Program-made: the position numbers and the translations under genes | Notes under the pieces: generated by a model | The model's input: the letters and a program-made list of their open reading frames with translations, nothing else | Databases searched by the model: none | What the model was told of the DNA's origin: nothing | Shown: positions 8,119 through 18,600 of the stretch, in pieces | Layout of the letters: each line of letters opens with the position of its first letter | Position numbering within the stretch: the first letter of the stretch is position 1 | From: Deefgea piscis | GTDB taxonomy: Bacteria; Pseudomonadota; Gammaproteobacteria; Burkholderiales; Chitinibacteraceae | Assembly (NCBI RefSeq): GCF_019665785.1 | Contig: NZ_CP081149.1 | Span: 1,178,001-1,242,000 of the forward strand | Direction: 5' to 3' | DNA length: 64,000 nt

Positions 8119-9309
8119 TTAATAAAACCAAAAGAGGGAGTAGCCAGTTGAATGTAAATCGCCCAAGTCCAATTGTAAGAAGGCGGGGATTTCTTCGTTG
8201 GCTTCGATGCGATCTTGCTGGCGCTCGTTTTGCACCAAATACTGTTTGGCGGTGAATACTTTGCGAACAATGACGCGTTCATTGTCGTCAGTCAGTGTGA
8301 GCTCTAGCTTGGGTAGTGCTTGGGCAAAAGGCGCTAGATTACGCAAGGTGGCGTTCAGTTGAATTAATTGCGGATTATTCGGAATAAAACTCAGCTCTGA
8401 ATACTCCGAGCGCAGCAATTGCGCTTTTTGTGGCAGCGGCATCGCACAATCGAGCTTGGCGCACAGTGCCAGATATTTTGGCCGTAAAGCCGGAAAGTCT
8501 TGGCTGAGCTCAAGCCGGAATTGATACAGCAATTGCAGCACCAAGATCATCACTGCCAATAGGCTGGCTAGCGCCCACCAGCCGGTGTGTTGCGCGGTTT
8601 TTTTGTGCGGTACAAATAAATCGTCATCGCTCAGAATCGGTTGATATTCCGCATTACTATCGATTTCAATTTGGCTTGGGTTTGGCGCGCTCGCTACTGG
8701 CGCTGCGTCTGCCGCCGCTGCAGCGGCTAAGGCCAGTTCAATTTCCATTGCCAGTGTTGGGTCTTGTGCTGCGCTTGGTGTGGCGGCCGCTTCTACTTGG
8801 CTTTGAGCTTCGTTTTCAGTCGGCAATGGCGGTTCGTCATTGCTGCTGTTGCGGGCGAGCACTTCAAACTGGAGTAAATCGATTTCTTGGGCAATATCAT
8901 CGGGTATGTTGCTATCGCCTTTATTAATTAAAGGCTCTGTGGCTATACTTTGCTGATCAGCTTGCGTATCGAGCGGTTCAAATACCGTTGCGATGGTGTC
9001 GGTGTGGCTAGCTGGGCTGTCAGGCTCAGCGAAGCTGGCTTGAGCTGCAATCTCACTGGTAGCGGTTGCGGTGTCAGCGATGTGACTGTCAACGGTCTCA
9101 CTGGGGGGGATTTCATTGACAATGGCATCGTCGGACTGGTTTTGCTCATTGCTCGCTTCATTACCAGCAAGGGGCGCTTGCATAAAATCAGGCGCATGAA
9201 ACACAAACGCACAGCGGCCACAGCGCACTTTGCCTTGATGTGCGCTGAGCTGCTGATCGGTTACCCGAAAGGCGGTGCTGCAATTAGGGCAGCAGGTAAT
9301 TTGGTTCAT
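8119..9309 (-). CDS. Zinc-ribbon and DUF3426 domain membrane protein
   Basis: A 396-residue protein. It starts with an MJ0042-type zinc ribbon (C7-P-N-C10 and C30-G-R-C33). A long Ala/Glu-rich linker of low complexity (about 45-235) follows, then one membrane segment (about 243-263, WWALASLLAVMILVLQLLY) and a C-terminal DUF3426 domain (270-396). The function is unknown; the layout suggests an inner-membrane protein with a cytoplasmic zinc ribbon. It starts 16 bases after prmA, in the same direction, so the two are probably cotranscribed, as is common in betaproteobacteria. Confidence 0.85.
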   Translation of the reverse strand: MNQITCCPNCSTAFRVTDQQLSAHQGKVRCGRCAFVFHAPDFMQAPLAGNEASNEQNQSDDAIVNEIPPSETVDSHIADTATATSEIAAQASFAEPDSPASHTDTIATVFEPLDTQADQQSIATEPLINKGDSNIPDDIAQEIDLLQFEVLARNSSNDEPPLPTENEAQSQVEAAATPSAAQDPTLAMEIELALAAAAAADAAPVASAPNPSQIEIDSNAEYQPILSDDDLFVPHKKTAQHTGWWALASLLAVMILVLQLLYQFRLELSQDFPALRPKYLALCAKLDCAMPLPQKAQLLRSEYSELSFIPNNPQLIQLNATLRNLAPFAQALPKLELTLTDDNERVIVRKVFTAKQYLVQNERQQDRIEANEEIPAFLQLDLGDLHSTGYSLFWFY

Positions 9310-9325
9310 GCGCTGACTTCACTCA

Positions 9326-10219
9326 TTAAGCGGATTTGCGGATACCGGAGAGGCAAACCCAGCCTTCGTGCTCGGCTGCGGGCGAAAAATCAAACCATTC
9401 GCTGTAAATGGCGATAATTTCATGCGCTTGTTCGGCCAAAATACCCGATAGCACAATTTTGCCACCGATACGGCAACGGCTGGCCAGTAATGGCGCTAAT
9501 GCTTTGAGTGGATTGGTCAGGATATTGGCAACGACTACGTCGTAGGTTTTGCTCGGCGCGGCATCGGGTAAATAAAACTGCGCGACCACGTTGTTTTGCT
9601 CGGCATTTTGGCGGCTGGCAATCATCGCTTGGGCGTCGATATCCACGCCATCGGTTTCTCCTGCGCCGAGTTTGAGCGCAGAAATCGCTAAAATCCCACT
9701 GCCGCAACCGTAGTCGAGGACGTTTTCACCGCCCAGCAAATTGGAATCTAGCCATTGCAAACACAGGCGGGTCGTTGGGTGGCTGCCGGTACCAAAGGCT
9801 AAACCGGGGTCAAGCTGGATGCTCACTGCCGCAGGATCTGGGCAGTCGTGCCATGTTGGGGTAATCCATAGGCGCGGAGAGATTGGAATCGGATCAAATT
9901 GCGATTGGGTTAAGCGCACCCAATCTTGATCGGCAACGTCGACAATCTCGAAACTTGGCGCAGGCAGCTGCAGGACTTGCGCTGCGTGCTCAACAATAGT
10001 GGCGACATCCATCTCAACATCAAACAGCGCCACTACAATGCTGGTTTCCCACAATTGATCGACTGGCTCACCGGGTTCGCCAAAAATAGGTTTTTCAGCA
10101 TCGGTGCCCGCTGCTGCGTCTTCAATCGACACGGAAAGCGCGCCCAAATCAAATAAGGTGTCCGAATAGCCTTCTGCTTGTGCAGAATCGGTTGTTAGGC
10201 GGAGTTCTTGCCATGCCAT
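9326..10219 (-). CDS. prmA: Ribosomal protein L11 methyltransferase
   Basis: Methylates ribosomal protein L11 using S-adenosylmethionine. The 297-residue protein has the N-terminal recognition domain (MAWQELRLTTDS) and a C-terminal Rossmann methyltransferase. Motif I is VLDYGCGSGILAI and the substrate-binding motif is NILTNPL. The frame is open 16 codons further upstream, but ATG at 10219 matches known PrmA N-termini and has AGGA upstream. The next gene downstream on the minus strand is the zinc-ribbon/DUF3426 gene, 16 bases away. Confidence 0.94.
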   Translation of the reverse strand: MAWQELRLTTDSAQAEGYSDTLFDLGALSVSIEDAAAGTDAEKPIFGEPGEPVDQLWETSIVVALFDVEMDVATIVEHAAQVLQLPAPSFEIVDVADQDWVRLTQSQFDPIPISPRLWITPTWHDCPDPAAVSIQLDPGLAFGTGSHPTTRLCLQWLDSNLLGGENVLDYGCGSGILAISALKLGAGETDGVDIDAQAMIASRQNAEQNNVVAQFYLPDAAPSKTYDVVVANILTNPLKALAPLLASRCRIGGKIVLSGILAEQAHEIIAIYSEWFDFSPAAEHEGWVCLSGIRKSA

Positions 10220-10344
10220 GATGCTGTTCCTAAGTTCTGTAGGGACGTATTTTGCCACGAACCGCACCCTATCGACGAAAAAGCTTTTTGTGCTTGTTTA
10301 CTTTGCGTCGCAAAAATGTTTAGGACCAGAGACTAAGGGCACGA

Positions 10345-10950
10345 CTAAACCAATACGATCAGCTCTCCATACAGCAAATAAAATGCTGTTAGCGCCATCA
10401 ACGAGGCCATGATGCCGTTAAACAGTTTGAGGTTTTTTGGCACTAGCAAATGGTGGCGCAAAGCATCGCCCAGCCATGCCCATAGGGCAATACATGGCAA
10501 ATTGATAAGCGCACAAATCAGCGCCAAACTGAGCACTGCGCCCAGATTTTGCTGCCCGTGTGGCAAAAACAAAATCACCGTATTGAGGACCATCACCCAC
10601 GCTTTGGGATTGATCCACTGAAACGCCGCCGCGGCCAAAAACGACATCGGCCGCGCAATTTGTTTGCCTTCGGGTGAGGCGGCACACCAAATTTGCCATG
10701 ACAACCACAGCAAATAAGCACAACCGATGACACCCAAAATCGGCCGAACGCTACTGAGCACAGCCATCACCCATGCTAAAAACATCCCGACTAAAAACAC
10801 CTGCACCGCATGGCCAATACTAATTCCCAGCATATGCGGTAGGGTGCGGCGAAAACCAAAATTGCCGCCTGAAGCGGCGAGCATTAAATTATTCGGCCCC
10901 GGCGTGACCGACATAATCGACACATAAGTTATTAATGCAATGTTCAGCAC
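10345..10950 (-). CDS. LysE/RhtB family amino-acid exporter
   Basis: Predicted inner-membrane exporter of amino acids or related metabolites, 201 residues with about six hydrophobic segments. The family signature SVTPGPNNLMLAASG lies near the N-terminus, and FQWINPKAWVM marks the second half. The start is set at GTG 10950 (GTG CTG AAC), which gives the usual RhtB N-terminus and has GAGG just upstream; an open frame continues to 11052 but adds an atypical extension. The substrate cannot be told from sequence. It stands alone between prmA and the accC region. Confidence 0.82.
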   Translation of the reverse strand: MLNIALITYVSIMSVTPGPNNLMLAASGGNFGFRRTLPHMLGISIGHAVQVFLVGMFLAWVMAVLSSVRPILGVIGCAYLLWLSWQIWCAASPEGKQIARPMSFLAAAAFQWINPKAWVMVLNTVILFLPHGQQNLGAVLSLALICALINLPCIALWAWLGDALRHHLLVPKNLKLFNGIMASLMALTAFYLLYGELIVLV

Positions 10951-11205
10951 AAGCACCTCGGTAAGAAAATGAGCCTTGATAGTAGGGGGAATCTCAATGG
11001 CATGACAGAGGCATTGCCGGGGTGAATTGAGGGTTACAGTTTGATTGATCACTGCGCTGCAGAGGCGCTGGACTGGTTTTTCAGGCCCAAGTCGACGAGG
11101 CTGAGGTAGTCGCTATGCTCAATTTGAGTATCCGCATTTTTGATGAGGTATGCATCCGTAGCTCATATGAATTAAAAGCTAGGATTAAATACTGTGCTTT
11201 TTTTT

Positions 11206-11413
11206 GCAATGTTCAGATTACGTGTTGATGGTGACGATAGCATCGCGGCATTCCCTCTCCCTTGATGGGAGAGGGTTAGGGTGAGGGTGATACGCTTGCG
11301 TATATTGTAAGTTCAACACCCCCATCCCAACCTTCCCCCGTCGAGGGGGAAGGGGTTGAATTCGATCCGCTCAAGCACTTGTGATACCAGCTATCAACAC
11401 CAAATCTGAACTT
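11206..11413. repeat. Family A inverted-repeat element with a REP-pair interior
   Basis: Left end GCAATGTTCAGATTACGTG (continuing TTGATGG to 11231) is inverted at the right end as CTATCAACACCAAATCTGAA (11391-11410). These are the same ends as the elements at 26299-26572 and 46712-46981, but the interior differs: it holds a pair of REP-like hairpins. A further 25-bp word at 11364-11388 recurs at 18308-18332. The rest of the 535-base spacer 10951-11485 shows no gene. Confidence 0.75.
11253..11355. repeat. Pair of REP-like palindromes in opposite orientation
   Basis: Unit 1 (11253-11290) is CCCTCTCCC...GGGAGAGGG followed by TTAGGGTGAGGGTGA. Unit 2 (11317-11355) is the inverse, CACCCCCATCCCAACC then CCCCC...GGGGG. 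Such 'CCCTCTCCC' REP elements are common between genes in beta- and gammaproteobacteria. Here the pair sits inside family A ends. Confidence 0.75.
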
Positions 11414-11440
11414 CACTGCTGGTTTGCCAAGGTAAAAATG

Positions 11441-11470
11441 AAAAACGGAACCCTTGGGCTCCGTTTTTTT
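11441..11470 (-). terminator. Terminator of the accBC operon
   Basis: AAAAACGGAACCC / GGCTCCGTTTTTTT with a 3-base loop and one mismatch, T-runs on both strands. It starts 16 bases after the accC stop. Confidence 0.85.
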
Positions 11471-11485
11471 AGTTTGCTGCGAGGT

Positions 11486-12865
11486 TTACTGTGATGCGGC
11501 CGTTTTTTCCGCGATCAATTTGCGAATTTCCGGCATTTGATGCTCAAGGTAATGAATGCTGGTTTCACCTTTGATAAATTCAGCATCCACCAAGAGCTGC
11601 TGATGCAGTGGGATATTGGTTGAAATCCCTTGCACTACCATTTCGGACAAAGCAATGCGCATTTTGGCAATCGCTTGCTCACGGGTGTCGCCGTAAGTGA
11701 TGATTTTACCAATCATGCTGTCGTAGTTTGGCGGTACAAAATAGCCTTGATACACGTGCGAATCCACCCGAACACCCGGGCCGCCCGGTGTGTGATACGT
11801 CGTAATCCGGCCAGGACTTGGGAAGAAATTGAGTGGATCTTCGGCATTGATCCGGCATTCAATCGCATGACCGTGGATTTTAACGTCCGCTTGGGTGTAG
11901 CTCAGTGGTAAGTTCGCTGCGACACGAATTTGCTCTTGCACAATGTCGATACCGGTAATGAGCTCAGTCACCGGATGTTCAACTTGCACTCGCGTATTCA
12001 TCTCAATAAAGAAGAATTCACCGTTTTCAAACAAGAATTCAAACGTACCTGCACCGCGGTAGCCCATACGGCGGCATGCTTCGGCGCAAGATTCACCAAT
12101 GCGCTCACGCTGCTCTTGGGTAATGCCTGGTGCTGGCGCTTCTTCGAGTACTTTTTGGTGGCGGCGTTGCATTGAGCAATCGCGCTCGCCTAAATAAATC
12201 GCATTGCCGTGCTGGTCGGCCAAAATCTGGATTTCGATGTGACGTGGGTTTTGCAAATAGCGTTCCATATACACCACTGGATTGCCAAATGCCGCGCCAG
12301 CTTCCGCTTGCGTCATTGCGACGGCAGCGAGCAAGTCTTCTTCGCGCTCAACAACGCGCATACCACGACCACCACCACCACCAGCGGCTTTAATAATGAC
12401 TGGATAGCCGACTTTACGGCCAATCTTAATCATTTCATCGCCGTCTTCAGGCAATGCGCCATCTGAACCTGGTACGCAAGGTACGCCAGCTTCTTTCATT
12501 GCATCTTTGGCCGACACTTTGTCGCCCATTAGGCGAATCGTTTCTGGGCGTGGACCGATAAATACAAAGCCCGATTCTTCGACTCTTTGCGCAAAATCAG
12601 CGTTTTCAGAAAGAAAACCATAGCCCGGGTGAATCGCTTCGGCTTCGGTCACTTCGGCTGCAGAAATCAACGCCGCCATATTCAGGTAGCTTTGTGCTGA
12701 TGGATTCGGGCCGATACAGACTGATTCATCCGCCAGCTTGACGTATTTGGCTTCGCGGTCAATTTCAGAATGAACCACAACAGTTTTGATGCCCATTTCA
12801 CGGCAGGCACGCAAGATACGCAGTGCAATCTCGCCGCGATTGGCAATGAGGATTTTTTTAAACAT
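11486..12865 (-). CDS. accC: Biotin carboxylase subunit of acetyl-CoA carboxylase
   Basis: Carboxylates the biotin of AccB with ATP and bicarbonate, the first step of fatty acid synthesis. The 459 residues begin with [17 protein letters not shown] and contain the ATP-grasp glycine loop [13 protein letters not shown], the [13 protein letters not shown] stretch and the [16 protein letters not shown] active-site signature. The length is slightly above the usual 446-450 because of a short C-terminal tail ([10 protein letters not shown]). It follows accB in the same direction, 146 bases downstream, across an odd purine/pyrimidine-rich spacer. Confidence 0.96.
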   Translation of the reverse strand: MFKKILIANRGEIALRILRACREMGIKTVVVHSEIDREAKYVKLADESVCIGPNPSAQSYLNMAALISAAEVTEAEAIHPGYGFLSENADFAQRVEESGFVFIGPRPETIRLMGDKVSAKDAMKEAGVPCVPGSDGALPEDGDEMIKIGRKVGYPVIIKAAGGGGGRGMRVVEREEDLLAAVAMTQAEAGAAFGNPVVYMERYLQNPRHIEIQILADQHGNAIYLGERDCSMQRRHQKVLEEAPAPGITQEQRERIGESCAEACRRMGYRGAGTFEFLFENGEFFFIEMNTRVQVEHPVTELITGIDIVQEQIRVAANLPLSYTQADVKIHGHAIECRINAEDPLNFFPSPGRITTYHTPGGPGVRVDSHVYQGYFVPPNYDSMIGKIITYGDTREQAIAKMRIALSEMVVQGISTNIPLHQQLLVDAEFIKGETSIHYLEHQMPEIRKLIAEKTAASQ

Positions 12866-12895
12866 AGGTACTCCGTGATCAGTGAGTGCTGCTGA

Positions 12896-12993
12896 TTGGG
12901 GGGAGGGGAGTGGGGAGTGGGGATTGGTGAGTGGGTTTTATTCCCCACTCCCTATTCTCTACTCCCCTTATTCCCAATTTCTTACTATCCCTA
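12896..12993. repeat. Degenerate G-rich/C-rich inverted repeat between accB and accC
   Basis: A run of GGGGAGTGGGGAGTGGGGAT-type units (12896-12935) is followed by the inverse C-rich version, TTCCCCACTCCCTATTCTCT and so on (12940-12993). Together they can fold into a long imperfect stem within the accBC transcript. The unit is a near-tandem 7-8-mer. A similar C-rich string (ATCCCCAATCCCC) lies at about 39747-39765. Confidence 0.6.
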
Positions 12994-13011
12994 ACCCGGC
13001 ATCTCACAGAA

Positions 13012-13476
13012 TTAGCCAATAATAAACATTGGTTCGCCATATTCAACGGGCTGACCGTTTTCTACCAAGATGGCTTTAATCACGCCGCTGTGTTCAGCTT
13101 CGATTTCATTCAATAATTTCATTGCTTCGATAATACAAATCGTTTGACCCGCAGTCACGCTTTGGCCAACTTCAACAAATGGTTTGGCATCTGGGCTCGA
13201 TGAGCGATAGAAAGAGCCAACCATCGGTGATTTTTGGGTGTTACCCGAAACCACCGGCGCTGCAGCTTCGCTGGCTTCAACGGTTACCGCAGGGGCTGGC
13301 GCAGGTGCGGCAGCTTGTTGTTGGGCTGGAACATGATATTGCATCGGTTGCATGTATTGGGCGTTGGCAACGGTGCGGGTGATGCGTACTTTTTCTTCGC
13401 CTTCAGTCACTTCTAATTCGGCAATGCCTGATTCTTCAACTAAGTCGATGAGTTTTTTAAGTTTACGTAGATCCAT
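13012..13476 (-). CDS. accB: Biotin carboxyl carrier protein of acetyl-CoA carboxylase
   Basis: Carries the carboxylated biotin between AccC and the carboxyltransferase. The 154 residues comprise an N-terminal helical part ([18 protein letters not shown]), an Ala/Pro-rich linker (50-75) and the biotinyl domain. The biotin attachment site is EAMKL with K120, and the thumb region is in place. It starts after an AGGGGA ribosome binding site and is the first gene of accBC. Confidence 0.96.
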   Translation of the reverse strand: MDLRKLKKLIDLVEESGIAELEVTEGEEKVRITRTVANAQYMQPMQYHVPAQQQAAAPAPAPAVTVEASEAAAPVVSGNTQKSPMVGSFYRSSSPDAKPFVEVGQSVTAGQTICIIEAMKLLNEIEAEHSGVIKAILVENGQPVEYGEPMFIIG

Positions 13477-13626
13477 GTTGCAATCCCCTCTGAAAGGTCA
13501 AATGGGTGTCCTGTCGTGCAGGCCACCTTATGGTTTAAACAAATGTGTGTCAGTAAAAGTAGGTCTTGTCTTGCCGTACTTAAATATTTGCGTGGCGGTT
13601 AGTCAGAAAACAGCTGTTTAGGCCTT

Positions 13627-14082
13627 TTATTTGGCCGATTTTAAGCGGTCGATGACAAACTCGAGTGCATAGGCATAGCCTTTAGCGCCGAGGCCGCAGA
13701 TCACGCCAATGGCGAGATCAGAAAAATAGGAGTGATGACGGAAGGTTTCCCGTGCATGTACATTCGATAGATGTACTTCGACAAAAGGTACTTTGACGCC
13801 AGCCAAAGCATCACGAATCGCCACACTAGTATGCGTGAACGCAGCAGGGTTGATCACGATATAATCCGTACCGTCTTGTAATGTGGCATGGATGCGTTCG
13901 ATGATTTCATATTCGCGATTGGACTGAAAAGTCTCGACTGAAACTTTTTGGCTCGCACCCAAGTCAATTAACTGTTGATTGATGCTGGCCAATGTATTGC
14001 TGCCGTAATGTTGGGGTTCACGTAGTCCGAGTAAATTAAGGTTGGGGCCATGCAAAACCAGAATTTTACCGATATCGGCCAT
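13627..14082 (-). CDS. aroQ: Type II 3-dehydroquinate dehydratase
   Basis: Third step of the shikimate pathway. The 151-residue protein has the type II motifs: [17 protein letters not shown] with the catalytic R21 and Y26, [11 protein letters not shown] (N78), and [15 protein letters not shown] with H104. It lies 150 bases upstream of accB in the same direction, an arrangement (aroQ-accB-accC) conserved in many proteobacteria, so cotranscription is likely. The start is ATG with AAGGAG upstream. Confidence 0.95.
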   Translation of the reverse strand: MADIGKILVLHGPNLNLLGLREPQHYGSNTLASINQQLIDLGASQKVSVETFQSNREYEIIERIHATLQDGTDYIVINPAAFTHTSVAIRDALAGVKVPFVEVHLSNVHARETFRHHSYFSDLAIGVICGLGAKGYAYALEFVIDRLKSAK

Positions 14083-14289
14083 TCGCGAACTCCTTGTAAC
14101 ACAATGTAATCGACGGAGTTTGCCGCAAGTTCTGCGAACTTGTCCAGAAAAAGCGTGCTTTTTCTTTTTTACTGAGGGTGTAAACGATTGTTTTAAATCG
14201 TGCCTACGTCAATGTTGGCGCGGCTTATATCGATGTTTGCTGATACAATCTTGTAGTTTTGCTACATATGCGACGAAGGCGTTTTTTTA

Positions 14290-15312
14290 ATGCAGATTGC
14301 CGATTTTGATTACCATTTGCCCGATCAATTGATCGCGCAGTTCCCTCCTGAGGTGCGCGGCGCGAGTCGTTTGCTACATATTGACGGTCAAACGCGTCAA
14401 GATACGCTATTTAGCGCTTTGCCCAATTTTTTGCGTGCTGGCGATCTTTTGGTGTTTAACGACACCAAGGTGATTAAAGCGCGTTTATTTGGTGAAAAAG
14501 CCAGTGGCGGCAAAATTGAAGCGTTGGTTGAGCGGGTTTTAGATGAGCATACGGCTTTAGCGCACGTTAAAGCGTCTAAAGCGCCCAAGGCGGGGACGAT
14601 TTTGCATTTTCAAGGCGGTTTCACCGCCGAAATGGTCGAGCGCCAAGGCGATTTATTTAAATTGCGCTTTGCTGGCGATTTAAGCGTGTTTGAGATTTTG
14701 GAGCAATCGGGCTTATTGCCATTGCCACCCTATATCACGCATGTGCCTGACGATGAAGACGCTAAGCGCTATCAAACTGTTTACGCGCGTGACCCCGGTG
14801 CAGTGGCTGCACCAACAGCGGGCTTGCATTTTACCGATGAGTTGCTAACGCAAATTCGTGCGATGGGCGTCGATACGGCATTTTTGACCTTACATGTGGG
14901 GGCCGGCACCTTTATGCCGGTGCGCGTCGACGATATTAGCGAGCACACCATGCACCACGAGCGGTACTTTATTCCGCCAGCGACTATCGAGCTGATTTTG
15001 GCGACCAAGGCACGCGGTGGACGGGTGATTGCAGTAGGAACAACCAGTTTGCGCGCGCTGGAGGCCTCGTCACAGCAAGGCTTGTTGGTAGAGCCGGTGG
15101 GCGACACCGATATTTTTATTACGCCGGGTTTTGAATTTAAAGTGGTGGATCGTTTGATCACTAACTTTCATTTACCCAAATCAACGTTATTAATGCTTGT
15201 GGCAGCGTTTATTGGATTTGATACCATGCGCGCAGCGTATGAACATGCAGTGAGCAATGAATATCGCTTCTTTAGCTATGGTGATGCGATGTTGTTGGAG
15301 AAGTCGCTATAG
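14290..15312 (+). CDS. queA: tRNA preQ1(34) S-adenosylmethionine ribosyltransferase-isomerase
   Basis: Transfers and isomerises the ribosyl part of SAM onto preQ1 in tRNA to make epoxyqueuosine. The 340 residues start with the family N-terminus [14 protein letters not shown]. They contain [15 protein letters not shown], the [11 protein letters not shown] motif and the C-terminal [14 protein letters not shown]. It is divergent from aroQ and followed by tgt in the same direction, the classical queA-tgt order. The 137-base gap to tgt contains a perfect inverted repeat (15331-15390), so the link may be weakened. I see no clear Shine-Dalgarno before its ATG (GGCGTTTTTTTA). Confidence 0.95.
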   Translation: MQIADFDYHLPDQLIAQFPPEVRGASRLLHIDGQTRQDTLFSALPNFLRAGDLLVFNDTKVIKARLFGEKASGGKIEALVERVLDEHTALAHVKASKAPKAGTILHFQGGFTAEMVERQGDLFKLRFAGDLSVFEILEQSGLLPLPPYITHVPDDEDAKRYQTVYARDPGAVAAPTAGLHFTDELLTQIRAMGVDTAFLTLHVGAGTFMPVRVDDISEHTMHHERYFIPPATIELILATKARGGRVIAVGTTSLRALEASSQQGLLVEPVGDTDIFITPGFEFKVVDRLITNFHLPKSTLLMLVAAFIGFDTMRAAYEHAVSNEYRFFSYGDAMLLEKSL

Positions 15313-15330
15313 TCATAACAATAAAATTTT

Positions 15331-15390
15331 AACGCAGAGGCGCAGAGAAAAAACAAAGTGGGTTTCTCTGTGTCTCTGCGCCTCTGCGTT
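15331..15390. repeat. Perfect 18-bp inverted repeat between queA and tgt
   Basis: AACGCAGAGGCGCAGAGA (15331-15348) and its exact complement TCTCTGCGCCTCTGCGTT (15373-15390) flank a 24-base loop. The same 'GCAGAGGCGCAGAG' core is part of the larger family B elements at 16604-16774 and 43205-43360, so this may be a related short form. It could also act as a transcription attenuator between queA and tgt. Confidence 0.8.
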
Positions 15391-15410
15391 GGATCTTTTG
15401 AGTGCTTTAA

Positions 15411-16562
<1,152 letters not shown>

Positions 16563-16592
16563 GCCATTTATTACTGCAGCATTGCTAAAGCC

Positions 16593-16785
16593 ACCGCAAG
16601 GTGTAATGCCGTTCACTTAGCCAAGTGAGCGGCATTTTTTTTCTCGATTTCATTGCTGGTGTCGCTTTTGACGCCAAGGCACAGAGAAAATCAATTGCAA
16701 AACCATCAATTTCCTCCGCGCCTCTGCGCCTCTGCGTCAGGTTTTCAGGGTTTGTCGTTAAGTGAACTGTATTTACCGCAAGGTG
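16593..16785 (+). repeat. Family B element with 11-bp flanking duplications, inside the tgt terminator
   Basis: ACCGCAAGGTG occurs at 16593-16603 and again at 16775-16785. Removing the 171 bp between them plus one copy restores AAAGCCACCGCAAGGTGGCT followed by TTTTT, a classical terminator. The insert (16604-16774) opens with its own hairpin, TAATGCCGTTCACTTAGCC and CAAGTGAGCGGCA followed by eight T, so termination is preserved. Its ends share GTTCACTTA in inverted orientation. A diverged reverse-orientation copy lies at 43205-43360. No coding capacity is seen. Confidence 0.85.
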
Positions 16786-16954
16786 GCTTTTTTCGTATGG
16801 ATTAAGTCAGTCTAAATTAAGCTATGCTGGGTCTGATGTCGTGCCAGCCGTTGCCAATCACTTGTGTATGGCTCATTGAGTTTTGCTGGCACGCTAGCGT
16901 AAGCAGTTACGTTAAGTCTAAAGACCTTGAGTGTTTCGCTGAGTGAGACGAAAA

Positions 16955-18304
16955 ATGGCTGCAAATTTAAAACTAGCTGAACTATTGGGTTCGCTCAGTT
17001 ATGCCTTAGATCTAACTGAAGGACAGCCTGAAGGCCATTGCGTGCGTTGTTGCTGGATTGGCGTGCATATTGGCCGGCAAATTGGCATGGACGAAGCGCA
17101 GATTTGGGCTTTGTATTACACCTTATTACTCAAGGATTTGGGTTGCAGCAGCAATGCGGCGCGAATTTGCGAGCTGTATTTGGTCGACGATCAGCACTTT
17201 AAACATGATTTCAAATTAGTCGGTAATAATTTATCGCAAGTTTTAGGCTTTGTTTTTGAGCACACCGGCAAAAATGAAAACTGGACGCAGCGCTTAACGG
17301 CGATTTTGAATATTTTGCGTAATGGCGATCAAATCGCCCAAGAGTTAATTCAAACCCGCTGTGATCGTGGTGCACGTATTGCCCGCCAGCTGCGGTTCCC
17401 TGAAGCCGTGGCGCAAGGGATTCATTCATTAGATGAACATTGGGATGGTAGTGGCCGACCAGAAGGTTTGCGTGGCAGCGCGATTCCAATCCATGCGCGG
17501 ATTGCCTTATTAGCGCAAGTGATTGATGTATTTAATTTCTCGCACGGCATGGAAGCCGCCCGTTTAGAAATTCAGCAGCGTGCCGGCGTGTGGTTTGACC
17601 CTGAATTGGTGGCTGCGTTTAATGTGGTTGGCCAAGAACCGGCATTTTGGCAGGCGTTGAACGATCCCAATATTGATCAAATCGTGCAGTCGCTAGAGCC
17701 CGCGCAATGGACTCAGCCACTGGATGAGCAATACATGGACGATATCGCCTCGGCATTTGGTCAAGTGGTGGATGCCAAAAGCCCGTTTACCGCTGGGCAT
17801 AGTGAGCGGGTGGGTTTTTATGCCAATTTAATCGCGCAAGAAATGGGTTTTTCTGCCGAGCGTTGTCAATGGATTACCCGCGCAGCGTTATTGCACGACG
17901 TCGGCAAGCTAGGGGTGAGTAGCCGAATTTTGGAAAAACCGGGGCGTTTAACCGATGAAGAATTTCGGGCCGTGCAACAACACGCCAGCTTAACTGAAAC
18001 TATTTTGGGAAAAATTGCCCAGTTTGCCGAATTAGCCGTGGTGGCCGCAGCGCATCACGAGCGTCTCGACGGGCAAGGCTATCCGCGCAAAATCAGTGGC
18101 GCAGCGATTTGTATGGAAACGCGCATTATCACCGTCGCCGATATTTTTGACACCATCAGCGCCGAGCGCCCGTATCACGCCGCCAATTCGCCAGAAAAAA
18201 CCATTGAGATCATGCGCGGCATGCTGGGATCAGCCATTGATGCCGATTGCTTTGCCGCATTGCAAAGCGTAGTGATGCGCGAAAGTATGCTATCGCCTGC
18301 TTAG
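16955..18304 (+). CDS. Tandem HD-GYP domain protein
   Basis: Likely cyclic-di-GMP phosphodiesterase. A 449-residue protein with two HD-GYP-like halves and no sensor domain. The first half is degenerate: LLHDxGK is replaced by LLLKDLG (the metal-binding His is Lys) and the GYP motif reads GRP in DEHWDGSGRPEG. The second half (from about residue 260) is intact: GHSERV, LLHDVGKLG and HHERLDGQGYP. So the N-terminal half probably regulates the C-terminal catalytic half (inference). ATG at 16955 is preferred over an in-frame GTG at 16943. It is monocistronic. Confidence 0.85.
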   Translation: MAANLKLAELLGSLSYALDLTEGQPEGHCVRCCWIGVHIGRQIGMDEAQIWALYYTLLLKDLGCSSNAARICELYLVDDQHFKHDFKLVGNNLSQVLGFVFEHTGKNENWTQRLTAILNILRNGDQIAQELIQTRCDRGARIARQLRFPEAVAQGIHSLDEHWDGSGRPEGLRGSAIPIHARIALLAQVIDVFNFSHGMEAARLEIQQRAGVWFDPELVAAFNVVGQEPAFWQALNDPNIDQIVQSLEPAQWTQPLDEQYMDDIASAFGQVVDAKSPFTAGHSERVGFYANLIAQEMGFSAERCQWITRAALLHDVGKLGVSSRILEKPGRLTDEEFRAVQQHASLTETILGKIAQFAELAVVAAAHHERLDGQGYPRKISGAAICMETRIITVADIFDTISAERPYHAANSPEKTIEIMRGMLGSAIDADCFAALQSVVMRESMLSPA

Positions 18305-18307
18305 TGG

Positions 18308-18395
18308 GATCTACTCAAGCACTTGTGATATTGCCTATCTCCATTGGGTATTGCCGTGTAGATCTTGTTGTATAGATATTGCAGTGATATACCCA
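18308..18395. repeat. 25-bp repeat word followed by a family C palindrome
   Basis: GATCTACTCAAGCACTTGTG (18308-18327) repeats the word at 11364-11388. Next to it, 18345-18395 is a roughly 51-bp imperfect palindrome starting TGGGTATTGC and ending GATATACCCA, one of at least seven such units in intergenic DNA here. The remaining spacer up to 18600 has no gene. Confidence 0.65.
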
Positions 18396-18600
18396 TTTCT
18401 TTGCGATTAGGTTTTAAGCGCTTGGCGCTGGTATTCATCGCTAAGGGTTTGCCTGTAGCGGTTTGCCGTGAATGAATTTAAACCCTGCGCCAAGTGTTGT
18501 AGATAGGGGAGGCTGGCTCGGGCTTGGCTCACTTTTTGATGTGGATCAAACAGTGGCAGTGCGGCGCTGGGCAGTATGGCGGCTTCTGAGGGAGTCAGCG

